Part shown: positions 16,382-24,845 of the stretch, piece by piece | Layout: every line of letters starts with the position of its first letter | Numbering within the stretch: position 1 is the stretch's first letter | DNA from: Acidobacteriota bacterium | Lineage (GTDB): Bacteria; Acidobacteriota; UBA6911 | Direction of reading: 5' to 3' | NCBI GenBank assembly: GCA_016934295.1 | Contig: JAFGTD010000080.1 | Span: 1 to 35,115, forward strand | DNA length: 35,115 bases | Notes under the pieces: model-generated | Databases searched by the model: none | Told to the model about the DNA's origin: nothing | Seen by the model: the letters and a program-made list of their open reading frames with translations, nothing else | Translations under genes and position numbers: made by a program

Positions 16382-17548
16382 ATGTTCATGTTTGAAAAAG
16401 CACTAACAGGAAGTCGGAAGTATTGGTACTGGATTCTCTGCCTGCTGGCCCTTGTTTTCCTGGGATTCCTTGCCTACCTCCGGCAGCTGGAAGTCGGGCT
16501 GGGAATTACCGGAATGAGCCGGGATGTCACCTGGGGCATCTACATCGCCCAGTTCACGTTTTTCGTCGGAGTTGCCGCTTCGGCGGTCATGGTGGTCCTT
16601 CCTTACTATCTGCACAACTATAAAACTTTTGGCAAGGTCACGATCCTGGGGGAATTTCTGGCCATTTCCGCCGTGAGCATGTGCATGCTGTTTATTTTCG
16701 TCGATATGGGACAGCCCGGCAGAGTCATGAATGTGATGCTCCACCCGACACTGAATTCTCCAATGTTCTGGGATTCCGTTTCCCTCGGGGGTTACTTTCT
16801 GCTCAATGCGATCATCGCTCTGATTACCCTGAGTGCGGAGAGAAAGGGCATTGCGCCCCCCAAATGGATCAGGCCGGTCATTATCATTTCCATACCATGG
16901 GCCATCAGCATTCATACGGTAACCGCGTTCCTCTACAGCGGCCTCCCCGGTCGATCCTTCTGGTTGACGGCCATCCTGGCGCCGCGCTTTCTTGCCTCGG
17001 CCTTTGCAGCCGGGCCTGCATTGCTGATTCTTTTATGCCTGTTAATAAGGAAACTGACACGCTACGACGTAGGGCAGGAAGCGCTTCGGAAACTCGCCGT
17101 GATTGTTACTTACGGAATGATCCTGAATGTTTTCTTTCTGCTGATGGAAGTCTTTACCGCATTCTACAGCGGCATTCCGGAGCACATGGAGCACTTCCGG
17201 TATCTGTTCGTCGGCCTGGAAGGGCACAATGCGCTGGTACCCTGGATGTGGACATCGGCAATTCTTGCCGTGGTTTCCCTCCTGCTGCTGGTAACACCGA
17301 GAATCAGAAACAACGAGAAATGGCTGCCGGCAATCTGTGTCATCGTTTTTGTGTCGCTCTGGATCGACAAGGGCCTCGGCTTGATCGTCGGCGGTTTCAT
17401 TCCATCACCTCTTGGAGCCATTACCGAATACGCACCCACGCTGTATGAAATATCGATAACGCTGGGGATCTGGGCTCTTGGATTTCTGATGGTCACCGTA
17501 TTTTATAAGATCGCCCTTTCAGTGCGCGAAGAAGGTTTTTCGAAATAA
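16382..17548 (+). CDS. dsrP: DsrP, NrfD/PsrC-type quinone-interacting membrane subunit
   Basis: DsrP is the NrfD-family integral-membrane protein that exchanges electrons between quinone and DsrO/DsrJ. The 388 residues form about ten hydrophobic helices, starting with a YWYWILCLLALVFLGFLAYL segment. They include characteristic MGQPGR and LGGYFLLNAI sections and the periplasmic-loop pattern GRSFW after the fifth helix. Two start codons (16382 and 16388) are possible; the first follows GTGAGGCG. It ends the dsrMKJOP set, 24 bp before the kinase-like gene. Confidence 0.94.
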   Translation: MFMFEKALTGSRKYWYWILCLLALVFLGFLAYLRQLEVGLGITGMSRDVTWGIYIAQFTFFVGVAASAVMVVLPYYLHNYKTFGKVTILGEFLAISAVSMCMLFIFVDMGQPGRVMNVMLHPTLNSPMFWDSVSLGGYFLLNAIIALITLSAERKGIAPPKWIRPVIIISIPWAISIHTVTAFLYSGLPGRSFWLTAILAPRFLASAFAAGPALLILLCLLIRKLTRYDVGQEALRKLAVIVTYGMILNVFFLLMEVFTAFYSGIPEHMEHFRYLFVGLEGHNALVPWMWTSAILAVVSLLLLVTPRIRNNEKWLPAICVIVFVSLWIDKGLGLIVGGFIPSPLGAITEYAPTLYEISITLGIWALGFLMVTVFYKIALSVREEGFSK

Positions 17549-17549
17549 T

Positions 17550-17568
17550 CCCTCCGTACCGGGGGAGG
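17550..17568 (+). promoter_or_regulatory. Hairpin masking the ribosome site of the kinase-like gene
   Basis: CCCTCC at 17550-17555 pairs perfectly with GGGAGG at 17563-17568 across a 7-nt loop. The 3' arm is the Shine-Dalgarno of the gene starting at 17573, and the hairpin begins 2 nt after the dsrP stop. Ribosomes finishing dsrP would open it, so it is a plausible translational-coupling device. This rests on pairing only. Confidence 0.5.
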
Positions 17569-17572
17569 TAAA

Positions 17573-18391
17573 ATGGCCATCATCACTATATCCAGGGGCT
17601 CTGCCACCGGCGGATTACTGCTTGCAGAGGGCCTGTCTAAAACTCTGAACTACAAACTCGTCAGACGCGAAGATATCCTCCAGGGAACCGCCAAGTTTGG
17701 AATTGCCGCAGCAAAGCTGGAAAAATTTCTGTTCGGGCCGCCTACTTTCTCCGACGATTTCAAGCACGATATCCGAAATTATATCGCCTTTTTTCAGGCA
17801 GCACTTTGCGAATACATTCAGGAGGACGATGTTATTTATCTCGGCAACGTCGGACATTTGCTGCTTCGGGATATTGCCTGCGTCCTTAGAATCCGCCTTA
17901 TAGCCCCGCCGGAATTCCGAATAAAAAAGCTGATTGAGCGCGAACAGATGACCCGGGAACAGGCATCGGCCTACATAGATAAAATCGATGCCCAGAGAAG
18001 AGCCTGGACACTTTTTCTGTATGGGGTTGACTGGTTGGATCCCGCACTCTATGACCTGACTCTTAACCTGGAAAGCATGAACATCGACACTGCCGTGGAG
18101 ATCGCGGCAACCGCCGCCAAACATAAAAGGCTTTCCGAGACCGTCCAGTGCTTCGAGTCCTTCGATAATATACTGCTGGCTTCAAGAACGAGGGCGGAAC
18201 TTGCGGCGGATCCCCGGATGGCTTCTTTCGAAATTGAAGTCGAAGCGGATGCCACAACCGCAACCGTATACCTCGAAGGAAATCTGCCTTCCGATTTGAC
18301 CGAGCACGCAGTCCATATCGCAGGAAATATTCCGGGTGTAAATAATGTCGATACCGGCCGGATTGTAAATATTGAACCGGAAAATTCGTAA
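17573..18391 (+). CDS. Cytidylate-kinase-like family protein with C-terminal BON-like region
   Basis: The N-terminus (MAIITISRGS...) and the following VIYLGNVGHLLLRDI and RIRLIAPPEFRIKKLIERE segments match the cytidylate-kinase-like family common in sulfate-reducing bacteria. The P-loop region reads SRGSATGGLLL, without the Lys expected in G-K-[E/S/T], so ATP binding may be lost. Residues about 218-272 resemble a BON or HMA-like alpha/beta fold with the GVNNVD motif. It shares the dsr transcript and meets the convergent cobB-type gene 24 nt later. The function is unknown; a regulatory or nucleotide-binding role is possible. Confidence 0.75.
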   Translation: MAIITISRGSATGGLLLAEGLSKTLNYKLVRREDILQGTAKFGIAAAKLEKFLFGPPTFSDDFKHDIRNYIAFFQAALCEYIQEDDVIYLGNVGHLLLRDIACVLRIRLIAPPEFRIKKLIEREQMTREQASAYIDKIDAQRRAWTLFLYGVDWLDPALYDLTLNLESMNIDTAVEIAATAAKHKRLSETVQCFESFDNILLASRTRAELAADPRMASFEIEVEADATTATVYLEGNLPSDLTEHAVHIAGNIPGVNNVDTGRIVNIEPENS

Positions 18392-18392
18392 G

Positions 18393-18416
18393 GGGCGGAC
18401 AAGTTTGTGGTCGCCC
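18393..18416. terminator. Possible bidirectional terminator at the convergent junction
   Basis: GGGCG (18393-18397) pairs with CGCCC (18412-18416), with ACAA/TTGT inner pairing separated by a small asymmetric loop. It lies directly between the two convergent stop codons. The T-run is poor on the + side (CTATTCTGTCTT) and absent on the minus side, so efficiency is uncertain. Confidence 0.35.
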
Positions 18417-19813
18417 TATTCTGTCTTCCTGCACTGCCGGAATCTGTCGGCGGCGCATAACAGGCCTTCTATCCAGGACGCCGAACCCAGAGCGTGCAGG
18501 TGCAGATAGCTTGCCACCACATTTTTATAGACCAGTCCGTCGCGCCCTCTTCCCGTCCCGATCCCTCTGTTCACCTTGAAAATGGTGTCGATGGTTCCTG
18601 ACGATTCCAGTCTCGAATAGTGGAATTCGTGTCCGCGCAGGACCGCACCGGTCGGAAGAAACGCATTGGGACGGTCCACAACGACCTCCTCGTATCCATG
18701 TCCGGCAGGTTTCCTGTCAAGCACAATATCCGCGGGGAAAATCCCGGCCATTGGATACCGGTTATCCTGCCAGTGCACCGATCTGCAGAGAAAAATCAGT
18801 CCGCCGCACTCCGCCCATACCGGCAATCCCCGCTGTGAGGCCTGCAAAACAGACCGTCGAAAAGACTCGTTGGCTGACAACAGGGAAGCGTGCGTTTCGG
18901 GGAAACCCCCACCGATGTAAAGAGCGTCCAGGTCCGCAGGCAGCCCATTGTCAGTGACAGGATCGACCGGAACCTTTACCGCTCCATAACGATCGATCTC
19001 CTCAAGATTTTCCGGGTAATAAAAAGTGAAGGCGGAACTGCGGAAAATCCCTATCTTCAAACCCGGCGTTGGCGCAAAAGATAAATCGGGTGACTTTTTC
19101 TTCTCTTCAATCGGCTCCGTCTTTTCCGCAATCAGGGATAATTTCTCCAGATCGACCGATTCCTCTATAATATCCGCCGCCCGGTCAATCGATCCCCTGC
19201 TCTGCCGGTACTCTTCCGGCGTCACCAGGCCGAGATGGCGGCTCGCCAGCAGTTCCCCTGTTATTCGACGTATCGCTCCCAGAACAGGAATTCCGGTGCT
19301 TTCTTCGATGGAGGACCGGATCAACGCCTCCTGGCGCGATGTCGCTACACGGTTCAGAATCACTCCGGCCAATGCAACATTACGATCCAGCGACTGCAAT
19401 CCCAGCACCAGGGCGGCCACGGTACGCGTGATTTTTATTGTCGGAATAATGACGATCACAGGAACTTTGAGCAATTTCGAGAGTTCGGCGGAAGAGTGCG
19501 TTCCAAGCGCGTCTTCTCCGTCGTACAGTCCCCGATTCGCCTCAATCAGATTCATGCCGTCACTGACGGCATGCCTCATAAAGGATTCAAGCACAACCCG
19601 GGAATCCATCATCCAGGTATCGAGATTGCGCGCGGGTTTCCCGGCCGCGATCCCGAGCCAGGCGGGATCGATATAATCGGGCCCTTTCTTAAAAGGCGCC
19701 ACTGTTTTCCCCCTGCGCCGCCAGGCAGCCGCAAGTCCAAGACTGACCAGGGTCTTCCCGCAATCGCCGCTGATGCCGGCCAGCATCAGCCGGGGCAGAT
19801 GAACTTTATTCAT
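18416..19813 (-). CDS. dsrN: Cobyrinate a,c-diamide synthase homologue, DsrN/CobB type
   Basis: These ATP- and glutamine-dependent enzymes amidate corrinoid or siroheme side chains. In sulfur oxidisers DsrN is thought to make siroheme amide for DsrAB. The P-loop AGISGDCGKT lies near residues 12-21 and is followed by the KKGPDYIDPAW motif. The class I glutaminase part has the nucleophile Cys in AECGGLIFL, the His segment in GHEFHYSRLE and the ASYLHLH end. The open frame extends to 19864, but MNKVHLPRLMLAG at 19813 fits the family start. No strong ribosome site is seen. It could serve cobalamin synthesis (cobB); being next to dsr genes and without other cob genes favours DsrN. Confidence 0.82.
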   Translation of the reverse strand: MNKVHLPRLMLAGISGDCGKTLVSLGLAAAWRRRGKTVAPFKKGPDYIDPAWLGIAAGKPARNLDTWMMDSRVVLESFMRHAVSDGMNLIEANRGLYDGEDALGTHSSAELSKLLKVPVIVIIPTIKITRTVAALVLGLQSLDRNVALAGVILNRVATSRQEALIRSSIEESTGIPVLGAIRRITGELLASRHLGLVTPEEYRQSRGSIDRAADIIEESVDLEKLSLIAEKTEPIEEKKKSPDLSFAPTPGLKIGIFRSSAFTFYYPENLEEIDRYGAVKVPVDPVTDNGLPADLDALYIGGGFPETHASLLSANESFRRSVLQASQRGLPVWAECGGLIFLCRSVHWQDNRYPMAGIFPADIVLDRKPAGHGYEEVVVDRPNAFLPTGAVLRGHEFHYSRLESSGTIDTIFKVNRGIGTGRGRDGLVYKNVVASYLHLHALGSASWIEGLLCAADRFRQCRKTE

Positions 19814-20158
19814 AAGGGCTATATAGTACCACGCAAAGACTTTAATCCCGCCCTTAACCCGCATGTCTCAAACTCTTATTTTAAATAACTGATAAGAATA
19901 TGGGCCGGTTTCTACCGCGGCTTTACGGAAGCCATTGTCCAACAGCGGCTATTATTTGCGGCTTGCGTATTTGCCGTTTCAGGCCGGGCAGTTGAAATAA
20001 ATCCTTCTGTCGCTTATCTAAAACAATAAGGTTGCAGGATAGGCGGTCAGGGATTCCGATCCGTTTATTATCATGAAAATGTTCTATTCTATTTGTTTTA
20101 CGGGTATAAAAGGAACTGTACGGTATACATACCGTAGTTAAAAAAGGGACGGGAGAAA
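19814..20158. other. Intergenic region between divergent dsrN and TPR gene
   Basis: About 345 nt without a credible gene. It should hold promoters for both flanking genes. The only clear structures are a TATAAA (20105-20110) and the palindrome at 20119-20136, close to the TPR gene. No convincing -35/-10 pair for dsrN could be picked. Confidence 0.6.
20119..20136. promoter_or_regulatory. Perfect operator-like palindrome before the TPR gene
   Basis: TACGGTAT-AC-ATACCGTA is an 8-bp perfect inverted repeat with a 2-nt centre. It begins 9 nt after TATAAA and ends 22 nt before the TPR start codon, so a bound repressor would cover the likely transcription start. No regulator gene lies adjacent. Confidence 0.45.
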
Positions 20159-21112
20159 ATGAATTCACTGGTCTTACTGTTACTGATGGTGCTGCCGTTC
20201 GGTTCCCAGCCGGAGGGAATCCTGGACCGTGCAATCGAACTGTTCGGGAATGGTGAATACGGCAAAGCCAACGACCTTTTATCGACAACGGGCGATTCAG
20301 CAAACGATTCGGCGGAAATCAAATTCTGGCTGGGAAAATCTTTTCTCAAGCTTCGCAAATGGGACAAGGCTGTAAGTGAATTCGAAAAAGCAGTAAAAAT
20401 AGAACCGTCCAACGCCCGATACCGGCTCTGGCTCGGTCGGGCTTACGGTTCCCGTGCGGAAAACAGCTTTATTGGATTCACCGATGCCCGGCGGGTCATA
20501 AGAGAATTCAAGAAAGCGGGTGAACTGGATCCCGAAAACATTTCCATCCGGTTCGATCTGCTCGAATTTTACGCCCAGGCGCCCGGAATCGTCGGCGGGG
20601 GCAAGGATAAAGCCTGGGCGGAAGCCGAGCTGATATCAAAGCTGAAGCCCGTGAGAGGCTATACGGCACGAGCGACCATCTACGAACGGGAGGAAAGATG
20701 GGAACTGGCCGAGAAAGAGTATACCCAGGCAACCGTGGACTATCCTTCCGATACCGATGCGCACAAGGATCTGGCACAGTTCTTCTTTGATCGCAAAAAT
20801 TATAAACGCGCTTTGGCGAGCGCCCGGAAAGCGCTGGAACTTAATAGCACTTCCAATCAGTCCCGTTACATCCTGGCGGTTTCTCTCATTAAGCTCGGGC
20901 AGGATCCTGACAAAGCCCGGGAAATACTTCTGGATCTGACCGGAGAACCTCTTGGGGACGCAAGCCCTTCCTTTGAAGATGTGTACTACTGGTTGGGAGT
21001 CTGTTATTTCGTGAATGGCGAGAGGGAAAAATCGCAGGACGCATTTGAATCCGCACTCGTCTATAATCCCGATTACAAGAAAGCAAAAAATTATCTCAAG
21101 ATAGTAAAGTAA
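20159..21112 (+). CDS. Exported TPR-repeat protein
   Basis: The 317-residue protein starts with a short hydrophobic segment (MNSLVLLLLMVLPFG) that looks like a signal peptide. About six tetratricopeptide repeats follow, recognisable from the pattern W-x-LG...Y-x-A...F-x-x-A-[LV]-x-x-x-P (for example FWLGKSFLKLRKWDKAVSEF and YWLGVCYFVNGEREKSQDAF). No lipobox and no enzymatic domain are visible. GGGACGGGAG precedes the ATG. A periplasmic scaffold role is likely. It starts a + strand run with the TolC-family and M28-like genes. Confidence 0.85.
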   Translation: MNSLVLLLLMVLPFGSQPEGILDRAIELFGNGEYGKANDLLSTTGDSANDSAEIKFWLGKSFLKLRKWDKAVSEFEKAVKIEPSNARYRLWLGRAYGSRAENSFIGFTDARRVIREFKKAGELDPENISIRFDLLEFYAQAPGIVGGGKDKAWAEAELISKLKPVRGYTARATIYEREERWELAEKEYTQATVDYPSDTDAHKDLAQFFFDRKNYKRALASARKALELNSTSNQSRYILAVSLIKLGQDPDKAREILLDLTGEPLGDASPSFEDVYYWLGVCYFVNGEREKSQDAFESALVYNPDYKKAKNYLKIVK

Positions 21113-21163
21113 CGCCGCGCTTGCTTAACCCGTATTAGATGAAGGCCGGCGGCTGTAAATCGA

Positions 21164-21192
21164 TTGCCCTCATTATGTCCGGCAGATAAGAT
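21164..21192 (+). promoter_or_regulatory. Candidate sigma-70-type promoter for the TolC-family gene
   Basis: TTGCCC (21164-21169) and TAAGAT (21187-21192) are separated by 17 nt and lie about 70 nt before the preferred start at 21265. Both hexamers match four of six consensus positions. It could give the TolC-family gene its own transcript. Confidence 0.35.
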
Positions 21193-21264
21193 ACACTGTT
21201 AGGTCCGGCATCGATGTACAGGCCGGGACGCGTTCTTAAACGAAATTTACTGGGGCATTCAGGT

Positions 21265-22611
21265 ATGAACACAATCATCAGATTATCTTCCATTCTGTTC
21301 TTTTTAACCTTTGCCGGTGTCGGAGTGGTTTTACCCTCGGAGGATTCCGGGAAGTCCCTGCCTGATACGGCGCAGCCTGCGGAAGAGAGGATCCTGACCA
21401 TCCAGGAAGCGGTTCAGATGGCATTGTCCCGATCCCCGGAAATACTCCTGGCCGAAGCTCAAACGATACGTGCGAGAGAAGCCGTGCGGGAAAGCCGCAG
21501 CCTGAACCGGCCGCAAGTTTTCGCGGGCAGCGGTCTTGCCTACAATAACGGAATGCCTCTCAGCATCGAAGGAGCCGCCCCGTCGATTTTCCAGATCCAG
21601 ATGAGCCAGTCCATTTTGAGCAAGAAAAACAACAATCTTATTCGCGAATCCGAGGAAGCCGGCAAAGCCAGCCGGTTCAACAAAGAATCGGCCGAAAACG
21701 ATCTGGCTTCAAGAACAGCCTCGGCTTATTTCAGACTCCATCAGGCCCGTAGGATGATCACTCTCGCACGGGATAGAATAGAGGCCGCACAAACGCAGCA
21801 GGAGATAACAGAAAGTCTAATCCGTGCGGGAAGAATGAGTAAGGTCGAAGCGACATCCGCAAAAACGGCTGTATCCTCGGCGCGCCAGCAGCTTCTCGTT
21901 TTTCAGGAGCAGGCAATCCTTGCAGAAATGGAGCTTAAAGGCTATACCGGGCTTTCAGACGAGGTTTCCATTCATACAATAGAACCGCAAATCAAGATCC
22001 CTGTATTGGAAGCGGATATCGACATCCTTTATCAGCAGGCCCTTGAAAACGCGCCCGATATACAACAGGCAGAGGCCGATATCCGCTCCAAGGAATTCCA
22101 CCTCGAAGCGGAAAAAGGAGAACGCCTGCCAAAATTAAACATAGTCGGTCAGTATGCCCTGCTCAGCGATTCGAACAACTACACGGACTATTTCAATCGT
22201 TTTGAACGTAACAATTACCTCCTGGGGCTCTCCATTCAAGTACCTGTATTCGACGGATTTCGCTCAAGCTCCAGGATAGCCCAGAGCCGCCAGGAACTAT
22301 CCGAAGCCCGCTCCCGCCTTAAGATCCTCAAGTTGGAACTGAAACTGGCGACCCAAAATGGCATAAGCGCACTCAGGATCGCAAGAGGAGCCTGCGAGCA
22401 TGCACAAAATGAAGTAGACGCCGTTCGTGAAAAGGTCCAAGCCAATGATGCGAAGCTGGAAAGCGGCAAGATCAGCCGCAAGGATTTTGAGGAAATCAAA
22501 GCACAGCTGTTTCAAAAAGAATTTGCCCGGCTTGAGGCGGAACAGAATCTATTTCAGAGGGAACTTGAGCTGCTTGGTATAATCGGAAATATTCCGGCTG
22601 CGTTCCAATAA
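21265..22611 (+). CDS. TolC-family outer-membrane channel protein
   Basis: The protein has two outer-membrane efflux protein (OEP) repeats with long heptad-rich helices. The first begins with LTIQEAVQMALSRSPEILLAEAQ, the classic family start, and a second copy covers roughly residues 260-440 (ENAPDIQQAEADIRSKEFHLEAEKGERLPKL). The open frame goes back to 21214, but the Met at 21265 is followed by a good signal peptide (MNTIIRLSSILFFLTFAGVGVV). At 448 residues it is normal size. No membrane-fusion or RND/ABC partner is in the window, so its export substrate is unknown. It implies a Gram-negative envelope. Confidence 0.9.
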   Translation: MNTIIRLSSILFFLTFAGVGVVLPSEDSGKSLPDTAQPAEERILTIQEAVQMALSRSPEILLAEAQTIRAREAVRESRSLNRPQVFAGSGLAYNNGMPLSIEGAAPSIFQIQMSQSILSKKNNNLIRESEEAGKASRFNKESAENDLASRTASAYFRLHQARRMITLARDRIEAAQTQQEITESLIRAGRMSKVEATSAKTAVSSARQQLLVFQEQAILAEMELKGYTGLSDEVSIHTIEPQIKIPVLEADIDILYQQALENAPDIQQAEADIRSKEFHLEAEKGERLPKLNIVGQYALLSDSNNYTDYFNRFERNNYLLGLSIQVPVFDGFRSSSRIAQSRQELSEARSRLKILKLELKLATQNGISALRIARGACEHAQNEVDAVREKVQANDAKLESGKISRKDFEEIKAQLFQKEFARLEAEQNLFQRELELLGIIGNIPAAFQ

Positions 22612-22669
22612 TTTCCGCCCGGAGGAACATACACGCGCGCTGAAACTTGAACGGTTTCGGAGAAGCACT

Positions 22670-24391
22670 ATGAATGCAAAACAAACCAGAAAGGTGTTGA
22701 TCGCAATAGCCGGCGTTCTGGCTGCATGGATTCTTTCGCCGCTCTTCGGATTCCGCCAGGCGCCCCTTTCAATTTCTTCAGAGCCTCTCTCCTGCGATGC
22801 CGCCCGGGCACACCAGACGATCCGGGAATTCGTCACACAATTCCCCGAAAGGGTTTTCGGAAGTTTCGAATCACGCCACAGCACCGGATACCTCCATGAC
22901 ACGCTGGAGAGCCTGGGATACGAACTGGACTACACACAATTCAATGCCAGGATCGCCGGGCGCAAACAGGTGGGACGGAACGTGCTGGGATATAAAGCCG
23001 GAAGGAACCCGGAGATTATCGCCCTGATCGCCCATTACGACACGGCCGCAACAACGGTACAGGGCGCCATGAGCAACGGCTCCGGAGTCGGCGTACTGCT
23101 GGAAATCGCCCGCATTCTGGCGACAAATCCGACCGACAGAAGCATTCTGATTATTTTTTCCGACGGAGGAGAATGGGGAATGCTCGGGGCGCTGGATCTG
23201 GCGACCAGTTATGCCGAACGAGACCGGATAGCGGCCGTCCTGTCTCTGGACTATGTAGCCATCGGCGATCTGGCCGCTTTGAGCCTTGAAGAAACCGGCC
23301 TTCTTAAAGGATTCACTCCTCCATGGTACAGGATGCTTGCTCTCAGGGCCGCGGAGGAACAGGGCTTGCCCGTCCTGTCCGCATCGGGATTCGGAGAGCA
23401 CATGACACGCACTTTTTATATTCCCCGGTCGGACCAGGGACCGTTTCTGAATTCGGGCATACCCGCTATCAATCTTGGCAGCCGATCCGTCGACCGGCAA
23501 AAAGAACAGGCCGTCTACCATTCCCCTCTGGATACGATAGAAAATCTTAAAACCTCCAGCATAGAGAAATTCGGCCTTTCTGCCGAACGCATCGTACGCA
23601 CCCTGGACGCACTCCCTGACATTCCCCGGGAATCGATGGATTCCTATCGATTATGGCATGCGCTTTTTCTCGGGCCGAACACGATCCGGGTACTCCACGG
23701 CGTGGTGATTCTCCCCCTGCTGTTCTGCCTTTTTTACTGCATTAAAAACCATCACGGCCGCATGAATCCTGCGGGAATCCTAAGGGAGCTTCTCGCATTT
23801 ATTGCCGCGTCCATTCCGTTTCTGATGATTTACTTTTTAATCGGCCTGTTTCGCGTGCTGCGCATGCTGCCGGTCTACACCCTGTATCCCGCGACCGCCA
23901 AAGACCCGGTGCTTGACAATCCATCCTTGGGAGTAATGGGAGGCATATTCGGCATTGCCGCGATTGTCGCCGGACTCTGTATTCTGTTTTACATGTTTCC
24001 GTTCCGGAATTCCCCCAAGCAGGACTTCAACATTTCAAAACCGGTCCTGCTTTGCCTGACCCTGATCACGGTTATCCTGGCCCTGTTTCACAATTCCTAC
24101 TGGGCTGTCACGTTCCTGACCCTTCCCTGCTGGATCTGGGGCCTCGCCGGCCCCGGCCGCGATTGGAACAAACGGCTACGGCACTGGATCTGGTTTGCGG
24201 CTGCAGGTCTTCCCTTCCTCATTGTTCCATGGTTCCTGGCTTCCTCGATCGGCATAGATACAAGTCTTATCTGGTATCAGGTTCTGGCGCTGAATACGGG
24301 TTTGTTTTCCGCCCCCGGGTATTTCCTTGCTGCCGCAGCAGTCGCTCTGGGCATACGTTTTTCAGTGGTTCAGTTACACGAGGCGGGCTGA
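22670..24391 (+). CDS. Membrane-anchored M28-like aminopeptidase homologue, probably inactive
   Basis: An N-terminal membrane anchor (residues about 8-27) is followed by an M28-type domain (about 40-320), a short soluble linker and five or six further membrane helices (about 345-570). M28 peptidases bind two zinc ions. Here the HYD motif (H122, D124), the LDYVA Asp near 193 and the YHSPLDT His near 284 are present. The bridging Asp of the usual GA-x-DN-GSG motif is replaced (G132-A-M-S135-N-G-S-G). The Glu-Glu pair reads D165-G-G167-E168, removing the usual general base. It therefore looks like a pseudoenzyme. It is 58 bp after the TolC-family gene and convergent with ftsB. Confidence 0.8.
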   Translation: MNAKQTRKVLIAIAGVLAAWILSPLFGFRQAPLSISSEPLSCDAARAHQTIREFVTQFPERVFGSFESRHSTGYLHDTLESLGYELDYTQFNARIAGRKQVGRNVLGYKAGRNPEIIALIAHYDTAATTVQGAMSNGSGVGVLLEIARILATNPTDRSILIIFSDGGEWGMLGALDLATSYAERDRIAAVLSLDYVAIGDLAALSLEETGLLKGFTPPWYRMLALRAAEEQGLPVLSASGFGEHMTRTFYIPRSDQGPFLNSGIPAINLGSRSVDRQKEQAVYHSPLDTIENLKTSSIEKFGLSAERIVRTLDALPDIPRESMDSYRLWHALFLGPNTIRVLHGVVILPLLFCLFYCIKNHHGRMNPAGILRELLAFIAASIPFLMIYFLIGLFRVLRMLPVYTLYPATAKDPVLDNPSLGVMGGIFGIAAIVAGLCILFYMFPFRNSPKQDFNISKPVLLCLTLITVILALFHNSYWAVTFLTLPCWIWGLAGPGRDWNKRLRHWIWFAAAGLPFLIVPWFLASSIGIDTSLIWYQVLALNTGLFSAPGYFLAAAAVALGIRFSVVQLHEAG

Positions 24392-24412
24392 TCCGGTGGG
24401 GAGACAGGTGGA

Positions 24413-24724
24413 TTAGTTTTCGGGATTCTCCGGAAGCTGCTGGATAATTTCATCGTCGCGCCCGTAGCCCTTTTGGCGGGCGTAACGCTCGATCGCCTCT
24501 TCGTCCGACTTCAACGCTTCGATCGTTTCCAGGCGTTCCTTATTGCTGCGCCTGAGTGCATCCACGCGAGCGCTCTGCAGCTGTAATTCCAGGCGAGCCT
24601 TCTTCAACTCGAGATAGCCGCCGGGTCCGATAAAGCTGAGAAGCAGGATCCCTCCGACAACCATGATGAGGAAGATGTAGTACAACTCTTTTTTATGCTT
24701 AAGCGAGTACTTTATATTGGCCAT
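24413..24724 (-). CDS. ftsB: FtsB/DivIC-type septum formation initiator
   Basis: The 103-residue protein has a short basic N-terminus, one transmembrane helix (about 14-34), a coiled-coil region (ELKKARLELQLQSARVDALRRSNKERLETIEALKSD) and the IERYARQKGYGRDDEII segment typical of FtsB/DivIC. In division it links FtsL and FtsQ at the septum. It is convergent with the M28-like gene and its neighbours do not include ftsL. The FtsB/DivIC name is by family; the two are hard to separate. Confidence 0.8.
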   Translation of the reverse strand: MANIKYSLKHKKELYYIFLIMVVGGILLLSFIGPGGYLELKKARLELQLQSARVDALRRSNKERLETIEALKSDEEAIERYARQKGYGRDDEIIQQLPENPEN

Positions 24725-24761
24725 CTGGCGAAATGTAGGTTTTCTGTATACCTAAAACCAC

Positions 24762-24767
24762 TATAAT
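24762..24767 (+). promoter_or_regulatory. Possible -10 box of cutA
   Basis: A consensus TATAAT lies 79 nt before the cutA start in the divergent ftsB-cutA gap. The -35 region 17 nt upstream (GTTTTC) is weak, so this is a low-confidence promoter. Confidence 0.3.
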
Positions 24768-24845
24768 TTTATGTACTGGTGCATAATACTTAGGGCGGAG
24801 ACAGGATGCAACCATAAACCTAATTCATTATTTTGAGAATATGCC

